Positions 1 through 7,392 of a stretch of DNA of 10,928 bases are shown here, one piece after another (the first letter of the stretch is position 1; each line of letters opens with the position of its first letter). The stretch is from NCBI GenBank assembly GCA_005800965.1, contig SYEA01000118.1, positions 1 through 10,928 of the forward strand, in the 5' to 3' direction. The stretch is from Actinomycetota bacterium. Lineage in GTDB: Bacteria; Actinomycetota; Acidimicrobiia; Acidimicrobiales; Ilumatobacteraceae. The notes beneath the pieces were generated by a model, which saw only the letters and a program-made list of their open reading frames with translations, was not told the origin of the DNA and did no database searches. The translations under genes and the position numbers were made by a program.

Positions 1-423
1 ATTTTCTGAAAAGCCAAGTTCGTCGGACAGTTTGTCAGCGCGGGCAAACGGCGTGAACACAAACCCAGTGCCAGCCACCGTGGCGATTTGCGTGTCGAGT
101 TCAACAATGAGTGCGTCGCGGTCGCTCTCGCTCATGCCGTGGGCGTGGGCGAACGCATCCCACGCCAGATAACGACGAAACGCGATGAACGGATTGACAT
201 GTTTGCCGCGACGCAGCGGGGTGACGTCACTTTCGATCAGCAACACATGATGGCGATCGTTGCCAACGGCATTTGGGCAGCGCCACGACAACGGCATATC
301 AATAGGCACACGAGTGCCGCAGGCTGCACAACACAGCGAGCGAACAATCGGCGGTACGGCGCGCGGGTTGGCGCGCGGGTTCTCCCCTGGATTGATGCGG
401 GGGTTGATGCGGGGCAACGACAC
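1..423 (-). CDS. PLP-dependent enzyme (fold type II), N-terminal part, cut by window edge
   Basis: Only the first 141 codons are in the window; the gene continues past base 1. The frame is open from a GTG at 423, eight bases after the TGA that closes the upstream frame, and no ATG or GTG precedes it in frame, so this start is chosen by position although no good ribosome site is visible. After a Pro/Asn-rich start (residues 4-25) comes a cysteine cluster, LCCAACGTRVP followed by WRCPN, resembling a small zinc ribbon, and then ordinary globular sequence ending in FTPFARADKLSDELGFSEN. From memory, this layout (Cys-rich head, then a stretch just before the PLP-lysine domain) fits the threonine synthase-like PLP enzymes often paired with the protein encoded just upstream. 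The catalytic lysine would lie outside the window, so substrate and reaction are unknown. Tandem gene order suggests one operon and perhaps one complex or pathway. Confidence 0.68.
   Translation of the reverse strand, partial: MSLPRINPRINPGENPRANPRAVPPIVRSLCCAACGTRVPIDMPLSWRCPNAVGNDRHHVLLIESDVTPLRRGKHVNPFIAFRRYLAWDAFAHAHGMSESDRDALIVELDTQIATVAGTGFVFTPFARADKLSDELGFSEN
358..411 (-). repeat. Two 12-bp tandem duplications at the start of the partial PLP-enzyme gene
   Basis: Bases 358-369 and 370-381 are identical 12-mers (GGCGCGCGGGTT on the plus strand). Bases 388-399 and 400-411 are a second pair of 12-mers matching at 10 of 12 positions. Being multiples of three they keep the frame, and they encode RINP-RINP and NPRA-NPRA on the minus strand. 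They look like replication-slippage products in a poorly constrained N-terminal tail. Confidence 0.85.
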
Positions 424-431
424 CGTGGTGG

Positions 432-563
432 TCAGCCGCCGCTGGCGACGCGTCGGTTGAAGTCGTCGATCATGGCATCCCACGCCGGCACAAAGCTGCG
501 CAGGTCGCGCCAGAACGTTTGTGAGCGACGCGCTTCGAACACATCGACTGGTGTGCCTTGTTG
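432..563 (-). pseudogene. Detached C-terminal segment of the upstream PLP enzyme, beyond an in-frame TAG
   Basis: Directly after the TAG at 564-566 the same frame runs on for 43 codons to TGA at 432-434. It reads QQGTPVDVFEARRSQTFW, then RDLRSFVPAWDAMIDDFNR and a short tail. Codon third positions are mostly G or C like the flanking genes, and the sequence is rich in aromatic and charged residues as in a helical C-terminus. From memory, relatives continue at this point with a Glu-Gln-Gln-Gly stretch, so a single GAG to TAG change would explain the stop. With this segment the protein would be 507 residues (including the residue at the stop) and would end eight bases before the next gene, a normal operon spacing. 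A real nonsense mutation, a sequencing error, or partial readthrough cannot be told apart here. Confidence 0.72.
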
Positions 564-1955
<1,392 letters not shown>

Positions 1956-1960
1956 GATGG

Positions 1961-1968
1961 TCACCTTT
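1961..1968 (-). promoter_or_regulatory. Ribosome binding site of the PLP-enzyme gene
   Basis: AAAGGTGA on the minus strand, five bases before the ATG at 1955. It decides that start over the GTG at 1964, whose bases lie within the site. I found no convincing -35/-10 pair in 1956-2016, the gap between this gene and the tRNA. Confidence 0.65.
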
Positions 1969-2016
1969 ACATTCTGTCAAACGGTTGGTGGCAGGACTAC
2001 CCTGAACCACAACTTC

Positions 2017-2089
2017 GCCGGCGTAGCCCAATGGCAGAGGCACGGCGCTTAGGACGCCGCCAGTGAGAGTTCGAGTCTCTCCGCCGGCA
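2017..2089 (+). tRNA. tRNA with anticodon UAG (predicted tRNA-Leu), unusually short variable loop
   Basis: A complete 73-nt cloverleaf. The acceptor is GCCGGCG paired perfectly with CGCCGGC, then discriminator A (2089). The D-arm has a 3-bp stem GCC/GGC around CAATGGCAGA. The anticodon stem CGGCG/CGCCG is perfect around CTTAGGA (anticodon TAG at 2050-2052, G37). The variable loop is CCAGT, and the T-arm GAGAG/CTCTC encloses TTCGAGT. CCA is not encoded. Anticodon UAG reads leucine codon CUA; A73, G37 and the D-arm of 3 bp with an AATGGCAGA loop are also leucine-like. Bacterial tRNA-Leu normally has a long variable arm of more than ten nucleotides, which is missing here. The tRNA identity is certain; the leucine charging is inferred. 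Confidence 0.9.
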
Positions 2090-2119
2090 CAGCATCAAAG
2101 AGAGCACGAACACGCCACT

Positions 2120-3190
2120 ATGACTCATCACACACCGCGCCCCGCTCGTAGCATCGCTGACCTGGCGACCCCGGCTGTGGTCGTAGATATAGACGCACTC
2201 GAGCACAACCTTGCCGCAATGTCCGAGCGTCTGCCAGGTGCACTCTTGCGACCGCACGTGAAGGCCCACAAGAGCACCGCCCTGGCCGCACTCCAACGCC
2301 AACATGGCCATCACCACTTCACCTGTGCCACCGTGCGCGAGATGATTGGCATGGCCAAAGCCGGGCTGGGCGACGATTTATTGCTCGCCAACGAGGTGCT
2401 CGACGCCGAGCGACTTGCTGCACTGGCAGCAGTGCAGGATCGCGCGATGATCACCATCGCCGTCGACTCTGACGCCACTGTCGATGCTGCAGCCCGCGCG
2501 GGCATTCAACATGTGCTTATCGACGTGAATATTGGGTTGCCCCGTTGTGGTTGTGCACCGCACGATACAGCACGACTTGCCGAACGCGCCCGCGCCAAGG
2601 GCATGGTCGTGCGCGGTGTGATGGGTTACGAAGGCCACTTAATGGTGAACGAGAATCGCGCGACGCAACGAACCGACACGCTGGCGGCGATGGATGTGTT
2701 GCGCGCTGCAGCCAGCGAAGTGGGCGGTGATGTGATGTCGGCCGGGGGCACCGGCAACTACGACGTGCACGCCGACCATCGCGCCACCACCGGGGTAACC
2801 GAAGTGCAGGCCGGGTCGTACGCCTTGATGGATACGTACTATTCCACGCTGGGATTGCCGTTTCGTCAGGCACTCAGCATCGTGGGCACGGTGGTGTCGA
2901 CGCACGATAAATGGGCGGTGGCCGACGTTGGGCTAAAGAGCCTCGGTATGGATCACGGCGACCCCACAATCGCCGATCACAAGGTGTGGTTTTGTTCGGA
3001 TGAACACATCACGTTTGCCACCGAAAAATCCGCCGATGCCACAACACGTGCACCACAACCTGCTGTCGGTTCGCGGGTCCGTATCGTGCCGGCCCACGTT
3101 GACCCCACCATGGCGATGCACGAACACCTGTGGCTCGTGCGTGGGGATGAAGTGTTGGATCGCCTGCCAATCGACTTACGGGGCTGGTAA
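2120..3190 (+). CDS. D-threonine aldolase / D-serine dehydratase family enzyme
   Basis: A 356-residue fold-type III PLP protein with an alanine-racemase-type barrel followed by a beta domain. The N-terminus holds LATPAVVVDIDALEHNL and then RPHVKAHKS, the PLP-lysine region of the family; Lys48 is the likely Schiff base. Further on, VLIDVNIGLPRCGC and GYEGHLM are strand ends typical of the barrel, and MSAGGTGNYD fits the phosphate-binding loop. Near the end, VPAHVDPTMAMHEH places a His326-x-Asp328 pair at the family's metal site. In characterised members, His/Asp is found in metal-dependent D-threonine aldolases and His/Cys in zinc D-serine dehydratases, so aldolase-like chemistry (D-threonine to glycine and acetaldehyde) is the better guess. 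The start is the ATG at 2120, 30 bases after the tRNA; the open frame extends upstream into the tRNA and cannot all be translated. The ribosome site is weak. The gene converges on rdgB with six bases between the stops. Confidence 0.88.
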   Translation: MTHHTPRPARSIADLATPAVVVDIDALEHNLAAMSERLPGALLRPHVKAHKSTALAALQRQHGHHHFTCATVREMIGMAKAGLGDDLLLANEVLDAERLAALAAVQDRAMITIAVDSDATVDAAARAGIQHVLIDVNIGLPRCGCAPHDTARLAERARAKGMVVRGVMGYEGHLMVNENRATQRTDTLAAMDVLRAAASEVGGDVMSAGGTGNYDVHADHRATTGVTEVQAGSYALMDTYYSTLGLPFRQALSIVGTVVSTHDKWAVADVGLKSLGMDHGDPTIADHKVWFCSDEHITFATEKSADATTRAPQPAVGSRVRIVPAHVDPTMAMHEHLWLVRGDEVLDRLPIDLRGW

Positions 3191-3196
3191 GTAGGG

Positions 3197-3775
3197 CTAC
3201 GCAAGCAACAGCGCTAGTGCGCGAAAAGCGCGCCCGCGATGGCCAAGCGCGTGTTTTTCCTCCACACTCATCTCGGCAAACGTGCGACCGCCACCCTCGT
3301 CGGGCACGAACACTGCGTCATAACCAAACCCGCGCTCGCCACATTCGGTCACTGCGATGACACCTTCACACACACCAGCTGCCCATTGTTCACTGCCATC
3401 GGGGTGTGCCACCAACGCCACGGTACGAAACCGTGCAGTGCGCTGTGCTGGTGCAACATCACGCAACACGCTGAGCAGCTTCGCACGGTTGTCGGCATAC
3501 GTGGCATTGTCACCGGCGAAACGCGCGGTGTGCACGCCGGGTGCGCCACCCAAGGCATCGACTTCAAGACCGGTGTCGTCGGCCACCGCCGACATGCCCG
3601 TGGCCGTAGCGATTGCGCGGGCTTTCAAGCGGGCATTGCCGAGCAAACTGTCGGCATCTTCAACAATCTCACCTACCGAAGTCGGGCGCGGCAGCAACTC
3701 CACCACGTCGCGCAACAAATCAGCGATCTCTGCCACCTTGTCGGGGTTGGCCGATGCGCAAACGAGTTGTTTCAC
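3197..3775 (-). CDS. rdgB: XTP/dITP pyrophosphatase (RdgB/HAM1 family)
   Basis: At 192 residues this is the normal length for the family. It hydrolyses deaminated purine triphosphates (XTP, dITP, ITP) to monophosphate and pyrophosphate, keeping them out of DNA and RNA. Visible marks are the N-terminal nucleotide-binding SANPDKVAEI (8-17), the catalytic VADDTGLEVDALGG (64-77, with Asp66-Asp67), ARFAG, the substrate loop ERGFGYDAVFVP, and the C-terminal SVEEKHALGHRGRA. It starts with GTG at 3775, overlapping the rph stop codon by four bases (GTGA); no separate ribosome site is seen, so translation is probably coupled to rph. It is the last gene of the murI-rph-rdgB unit, and the order rph then rdgB is conserved in mycobacteria. 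It ends with TAG, which shows that amber is used as a normal stop in this genome. Confidence 0.97.
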   Translation of the reverse strand: MKQLVCASANPDKVAEIADLLRDVVELLPRPTSVGEIVEDADSLLGNARLKARAIATATGMSAVADDTGLEVDALGGAPGVHTARFAGDNATYADNRAKLLSVLRDVAPAQRTARFRTVALVAHPDGSEQWAAGVCEGVIAVTECGERGFGYDAVFVPDEGGGRTFAEMSVEEKHALGHRGRAFRALALLLA

Positions 3776-4524
3776 GCGCGCGGCGCGGGCGGCACGGCAA
3801 TGATGCTGCGCTGCTGGTCAAACACTCGCGTCAAACCCTGCTCGGCAAGACCGAGCAACACATCCAACTGCTCGCGCGAAAATGCCTGACCTTCGGCAGT
3901 ACCTTGCACTTCGACAAACTTTGCGGTACCACCAGCTACCGGAGCCAACATCACCACGTTCATATCAACTTCAGCTGTGCTGTCTTCGACATACGGCAGA
4001 TCGATGATTGGCGTACCAGCGTGAATGCCCACGCTCACTGCGGCACACAACGAGTGCAACGGGTTGGCTTTCAGCGCACCAGAAATCATCAAGCGGCTCA
4101 CCGCATCGTGCAGTGCCAAATATGCACCACAGATGCTCGCCGTGCGGGTGCCGCCATCAGCTTGCAACACGTCGCAGTCGAGCAAAATTTGGCGCTCACC
4201 GAGCACCTTCATGTCGCATGCCGAGCGCAACGAACGACCAATCAACCGCTGAATTTCCACCGTGCGACTCGACTGCTTGCCTTTGGCTGCTTCACGATCG
4301 ACACGTTCGGGTGACGAGCCGGGCAACATCGAATATTCGGCGGTGACCCAACCTTTGCCCGAGCCCTTCATCCAGCGGGGCACGTCTTCGTCGACCGACG
4401 CCGTGCACAACACGCGTGTGCGTCCGAACGAAACAAGCACGCTGCCGCTCGCCATTTCGGTGAAGTCGCGTTGAAATGTAATGGGTCGTAGTTCGTGTGG
4501 CGCGCGGCCGTCGAATCGAGTCAT
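3772..4524 (-). CDS. rph: Ribonuclease PH
   Basis: A 250-residue phosphorolytic 3'-5' exoribonuclease that trims tRNA 3' ends using phosphate and releases nucleoside diphosphates; the family works as a hexameric ring. Visible marks are the N-terminal MTRFDGRAPHELRP, the internal VTAEYSMLPGSSPERVDRE (60-78), RTVEIQRLIGRSLR (87-100), the phosphate-binding GTRT (125-128, Arg127), and the metal/catalytic stretch DLPYVEDSTAEVDMNVVM. The start is the ATG at 4524: it has AAAGGA eight bases upstream, gives the family's usual N-terminus, and forms an ATGA overlap with the murI stop. An ATG 21 bases further upstream is also in frame but fits none of these. The gene is the middle member of the murI-rph-rdgB unit. 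Confidence 0.97.
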   Translation of the reverse strand: MTRFDGRAPHELRPITFQRDFTEMASGSVLVSFGRTRVLCTASVDEDVPRWMKGSGKGWVTAEYSMLPGSSPERVDREAAKGKQSSRTVEIQRLIGRSLRSACDMKVLGERQILLDCDVLQADGGTRTASICGAYLALHDAVSRLMISGALKANPLHSLCAAVSVGIHAGTPIIDLPYVEDSTAEVDMNVVMLAPVAGGTAKFVEVQGTAEGQAFSREQLDVLLGLAEQGLTRVFDQQRSIIAVPPAPRA

Positions 4525-5342
4525 GATGATGTTCCTTTCATCCATCGTGACACACTGCCGAGTTCAGGCCCGAGCAAGCGACGCCCGAGCGTGGCAAAAG
4601 CATCCACATCACCAGATGAATAAAAATGCCGCTCGCCCACTGCCTTGGCCGGTGCCTCAATCGCTCGTGACTCCAACAGGTCGCGCACCGCGAACGCTGT
4701 TTCGTTGGCACTACTCACGAGCACCACGCCCTCACCCATTACCGCCTGAATGACGGGCGCCAAATATGGGTAGTGCGTGCAACCCAACAACAGTGAGTCC
4801 ACGCCGGCTGCTTTGAGCGGTGCCAATAACTGGGCGGCTAGCAACATGACTTCGTCACCCTCGGTTTGGTCGCGTTCCACAAATTCAACGAACCCTGGGC
4901 AGGCCGCTGATGACAACACGACTTCGGCTGCAGTGCGCTCGACGGCTTTGTCGTAGGCACCCGAAGCGATGGTGCCGACGGTGCCAATGACCCCCACCTT
5001 GCCGTTGTGCGTTACCCGCACCAGCGCCCGCGCGCCGGGTTCGACCACGCCAATCACCGGCACGGGCAAGGTGCTCGCCAACACGTCAAGAGCCACGGCT
5101 GCTGCGGTGTTGCAGGCCACCACGATCAACTTTGCGCCGTGATCGTGCACGAGGCTCGTGGCGAGTTCCACTGCGTAGTCGCGCACCTGTGCGGCCGGCT
5201 TGTTGCCGTATGGATACCGAGCGGTGTCGCCGATGTACACCAACGATTCGTTGGGCATGAGGTCGATGAGCGAACGCATCACGGTGAGGCCACCCAGGCC
5301 CGAGTCGAACACACCGATTGGTGATTCGCCTGCAACCACCAT
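4521..5342 (-). CDS. murI: Glutamate racemase
   Basis: A 273-residue cofactor-independent racemase that turns L-glutamate into the D-glutamate used for UDP-MurNAc-pentapeptide in the cytoplasm. The two catalytic cysteines are present: Cys77 in VVACNTA and Cys188 in LLLGCTHYPYL. Other marks are PIGVFDSGLGGLTV at the start (8-21), YIGDTARYPYGNK (36-48) and GVVEPGARA (98-106). The start is the ATG at 5342; GTG at codon two is a possible alternative, and only a weak GAAG lies upstream. It is the first gene of the unit with rph and rdgB (4-bp overlap with rph). Its start codon shares two bases with the first possible start codon of the divergent membrane protein gene, so any murI promoter must lie inside that coding region. 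In M. tuberculosis murI sits in the same neighbourhood with rphA and the rdgB homologue downstream. Confidence 0.97.
   Translation of the reverse strand: MVVAGESPIGVFDSGLGGLTVMRSLIDLMPNESLVYIGDTARYPYGNKPAAQVRDYAVELATSLVHDHGAKLIVVACNTAAAVALDVLASTLPVPVIGVVEPGARALVRVTHNGKVGVIGTVGTIASGAYDKAVERTAAEVVLSSAACPGFVEFVERDQTEGDEVMLLAAQLLAPLKAAGVDSLLLGCTHYPYLAPVIQAVMGEGVVLVSSANETAFAVRDLLESRAIEAPAKAVGERHFYSSGDVDAFATLGRRLLGPELGSVSRWMKGTSS
4533..4538 (-). promoter_or_regulatory. Ribosome binding site that fixes the rph start
   Basis: AAAGGA on the minus strand, eight bases before the ATG at 4524 and inside the 3' end of murI. It excludes the alternative ATG at 4545, which lies upstream of it. Confidence 0.7.
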
Positions 5343-6195
5343 GCGCTTCGTAGGCTATTGCGTTGTGCTCACCGCCACGCTGATGGCGCTCGGTGCAGCA
5401 ACGTTGCACGCCAGTTGGAACTTTGCCGTCAAGCGCAACACCGACTCGGGGCTGGCCTTGTGGGGACAATTTTTTATCGCCATGTTCGTGGCGGCGGGCG
5501 CACTTGTGGCGTGGTGGGTTATCGATGACCGACCCGACTTTGCATGGCAATACACGTTGCTGTCGGGCATCACTCATCTGCCGTATTCAATTTTGCTCGT
5601 GCGGGCCTACAACACCGGCGACTTTTCAGTGTCGTACCCGATTGCCCGCGGTGGCGGTGCCATCGGCGCGGCAGTTCTCGGTGTTGTGCTGCTCGATGAC
5701 GTGCTGTCGATGCTCACCATCGCGGGTATCGCAGTAGCTGGTGTGGGCTTTTTTCTGTTGTCACGCGGCTCGTTGCGCCAGATGCGCTTTGCGATTTCCA
5801 CCGCCGCAGTTATCGGCGTGTACACCGCGATCGATGCCACTGGTATTCGCCAATCTTCTGACCCAGCGGCTTATGCACTCAGCATCTTTGTGACCACCGG
5901 CTTCACCGTGTCGGTGTGGACTTTTGCCACGCGCCGCGGGGCAGTGATTACTGCGCTGCGACAGCAATGGAAACCGTTTGGTTTTGCTGCAATCGGCACA
6001 TTGGCCAGTTACTGCCTCACCCTGCTGGCTATGCGACTAGCGCCGGTTGGCTATGTGGCAGTGCTGCGCGAATCCAGCGTGCTCATCGCTGCAGTCATCG
6101 GCTGGAAGCTGCTCGGCGAACAAGATCACCGGCGACGCATCGGCGGCACGGTCGTGGTGCTCGTCGGATTAATTGCGCTCGTTGTCGGCGGTTAA
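5341..6195 (+). CDS. EamA/DMT-superfamily membrane transporter
   Basis: A 284-residue, very hydrophobic protein with about ten membrane helices arranged as two repeated EamA-type halves. The first helix ends in LHASWNFAVKR, a signature of the family, and the loop FSVSYPIARGGGAI sits at the end of the first half where such proteins have a conserved Pro-x-Ala-Arg. The second half ends with PVGYVAVLRESSVLIAAVIG and a helix that leads to the C-terminus. Family members export or import small metabolites; no substrate can be read from the sequence. The start is uncertain: ATG 5341 (used here), GTG 5365 or ATG 5383 are all in frame, and none has a strong ribosome site. The frame is open further upstream on murI's antisense strand, but that part is not membrane-like. 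It is oriented against the murI and cysM transcripts and converges on cysM with 35 bases between stops. Confidence 0.88.
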   Translation: MRFVGYCVVLTATLMALGAATLHASWNFAVKRNTDSGLALWGQFFIAMFVAAGALVAWWVIDDRPDFAWQYTLLSGITHLPYSILLVRAYNTGDFSVSYPIARGGGAIGAAVLGVVLLDDVLSMLTIAGIAVAGVGFFLLSRGSLRQMRFAISTAAVIGVYTAIDATGIRQSSDPAAYALSIFVTTGFTVSVWTFATRRGAVITALRQQWKPFGFAAIGTLASYCLTLLAMRLAPVGYVAVLRESSVLIAAVIGWKLLGEQDHRRRIGGTVVVLVGLIALVVGG

Positions 6196-6230
6196 TCAAC
6201 CCGACTAGTGGACATGGCTAGAAGACGTGT

Positions 6231-7223
6231 TCAGAAATAAATGACTTTTTCGGCATTGGCCGCAGCAGTATCCAGATCCACCGTGTAGGCACCAGTCGAG
6301 AGATATTTCCATCCGCCATCGCACACGATAAACACGATGTTGGCGCTTTCACCGCCCGCCGCAATATCATCGGCCACTTTCAATGCACCAGCCAGCGAAG
6401 CACCCGACGAAATGCCGGCGAAGATTCCGCATTCATTCACCAAGCGTCGTGTCATTTCGATGCTCTCGCGCGGGCGCACGATGCGTTTGCGGTCGAGAAT
6501 CTCGCGACCCTTCCACAATTCGAACACCGGCGGAATGTAGCCGTCATCTAGGTTGCGCAAGCCCTCCACTAATTCGCCCAGCGGTGGTTCGACGGCAATG
6601 ATTTTCACAGCGGGGTTTTGTTCTTTGAGAAAACGACCGACACCCATCAGCGTGCCCGTGGTGCCGAGGCCGGCGACAAAGTGCGTGATCTGTGGGCAGT
6701 CACGCCACACTTCGGGCCCGGTGGTTTCGTAATGCACGCGAGGGTTGGCTTCGTTGGAGTACTGATGCAAAAAGCACCACTCCGGATGCTCAGCAGCCAA
6801 GGCTTCGGCACGACGCACGGCGCCATTCGAACCTTCGGCACCTGGTGTCATGATGATTTCGGCGCCAAACACCTCGAGCATTTGACGACGTTCAATCGAC
6901 ACACTCTCGGGCATCAAGATGGTGATGGGGTTGCCCGTGATACGCGCGATTGCCGCCAGCGCGATGCCAGTGTTGCCCGAAGATGGTTCGAGAATTCGCT
7001 GACCTTTGACGAGCCGACCCGTGGCATAGGCCCGCTTGATCATTGCATTGGCGATGCGATCTTTGACTGAACCAAATGGATTTTGGCTTTCGAGTTTGGC
7101 AAACAGCCGCACCTGCGGGCTGGGTGAAAGTTGGGAGACCTCGACGAGTGGCGTGTTGCCAATAAGGTCGAGCACGCTGGCATGGGCCTGCACTGCGAGT
7201 TGCAGTGAGTTCGTGTTCGTCAT
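6231..7223 (-). CDS. cysM: Cysteine synthase CysM (O-phosphoserine / CysO-thiocarboxylate type)
   Basis: A 330-residue fold-type II PLP enzyme. Lys54 in NPFGSVKDR is the Schiff-base lysine, SSGNTG (81-86) binds the substrate carboxylate, and GLGTTGTLMG (185-194) binds the PLP phosphate. The C-terminal half, including GIFAGISSGA and GWKYLSTGAY, resembles M. tuberculosis CysM much more than CysK. Arg223 in GLRNLDDG aligns, with the same +3 offset as Lys54 to Lys51, with Arg220 of that enzyme, which recognises O-phosphoserine. The likely reaction is therefore addition of sulfur from a carrier-protein thiocarboxylate to the aminoacrylate made from O-phosphoserine. The start is the ATG at 7223 with CTGGAG six bases before it; the frame is open 29 codons further up, into the probable promoter. 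It lies downstream of mec on the same strand, as in mycobacteria, but without cysO between them. Confidence 0.94.
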   Translation of the reverse strand: MTNTNSLQLAVQAHASVLDLIGNTPLVEVSQLSPSPQVRLFAKLESQNPFGSVKDRIANAMIKRAYATGRLVKGQRILEPSSGNTGIALAAIARITGNPITILMPESVSIERRQMLEVFGAEIIMTPGAEGSNGAVRRAEALAAEHPEWCFLHQYSNEANPRVHYETTGPEVWRDCPQITHFVAGLGTTGTLMGVGRFLKEQNPAVKIIAVEPPLGELVEGLRNLDDGYIPPVFELWKGREILDRKRIVRPRESIEMTRRLVNECGIFAGISSGASLAGALKVADDIAAGGESANIVFIVCDGGWKYLSTGAYTVDLDTAAANAEKVIYF

Positions 7224-7229
7224 GCTGGT

Positions 7230-7235
7230 CTCCAG
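7230..7235 (-). promoter_or_regulatory. Ribosome binding site of cysM
   Basis: CTGGAG on the minus strand, six bases before the ATG at 7223. It fixes that start against the longer open frame reaching 7310. Confidence 0.7.
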
Positions 7236-7277
7236 GGGGTAATCGGTAACGCGATGTGGGTATGCGGCTCGAGTCGG

Positions 7278-7307
7278 AATCTCGGGAATCCCGATAAGAG
7301 TTGTCAA
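7278..7307 (-). promoter_or_regulatory. Candidate cysM promoter with a 13-bp palindrome between -35 and -10
   Basis: On the minus strand a perfect TTGACA (7302-7307) is followed after 18 bases by GAGATT (7278-7283), a weak -10. Between and overlapping them is TCGGGATTCCCGA (7282-7294), a 6+1+6 perfect inverted repeat, well placed for a repressor. This would let cysM be transcribed independently of mec. No regulator can be named from the sequence; promoter and operator are both inferences. Confidence 0.4.
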
Positions 7308-7330
7308 CAATCTACTGGCGCTGGCTGCGG

Positions 7331-7344
7331 GTGGGCGAACCCAC
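7331..7344 (-). terminator. UUCG-loop hairpin between mec and cysM
   Basis: On the minus strand GTGGG-TTCG-CCCAC forms a 5-bp GC-rich stem closed by a stable UUCG tetraloop, about 50 bases after the mec stop. There is no T-run after it, so it is not a classical intrinsic terminator. It may protect the mec mRNA 3' end or attenuate transcription into cysM. Confidence 0.35.
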
Positions 7345-7392
7345 GCCGAGGGTCACACCGGCACGTCATGTTGGCCGCCTATGGCCGGATTA

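Noticed and set aside
2017..2089. The tRNA as an amber suppressor that reads the TAG in the neighbouring gene
   Set aside because: Its anticodon is 5'-UAG-3', which pairs with codon CUA. An amber suppressor needs anticodon CUA. The proximity is coincidental as far as can be seen.
2063..2119. Upstream start of the D-threonine aldolase-like gene inside the tRNA
   Set aside because: It would overlap the tRNA T-arm and acceptor. The ATG at 2120 gives the family's normal N-terminus.
4525..4545. Longer rph start at ATG 4545
   Set aside because: The ribosome site AAAGGA lies between the two ATGs, and the 4524 start gives both the family N-terminus and the ATGA overlap with murI.
7224..7392. A hidden cysO or other small gene between mec and cysM
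   Set aside because: The gap is 169 bases, too short for a carrier of about 90 residues. The open stretch before cysM has no ribosome site and covers the promoter-like region.
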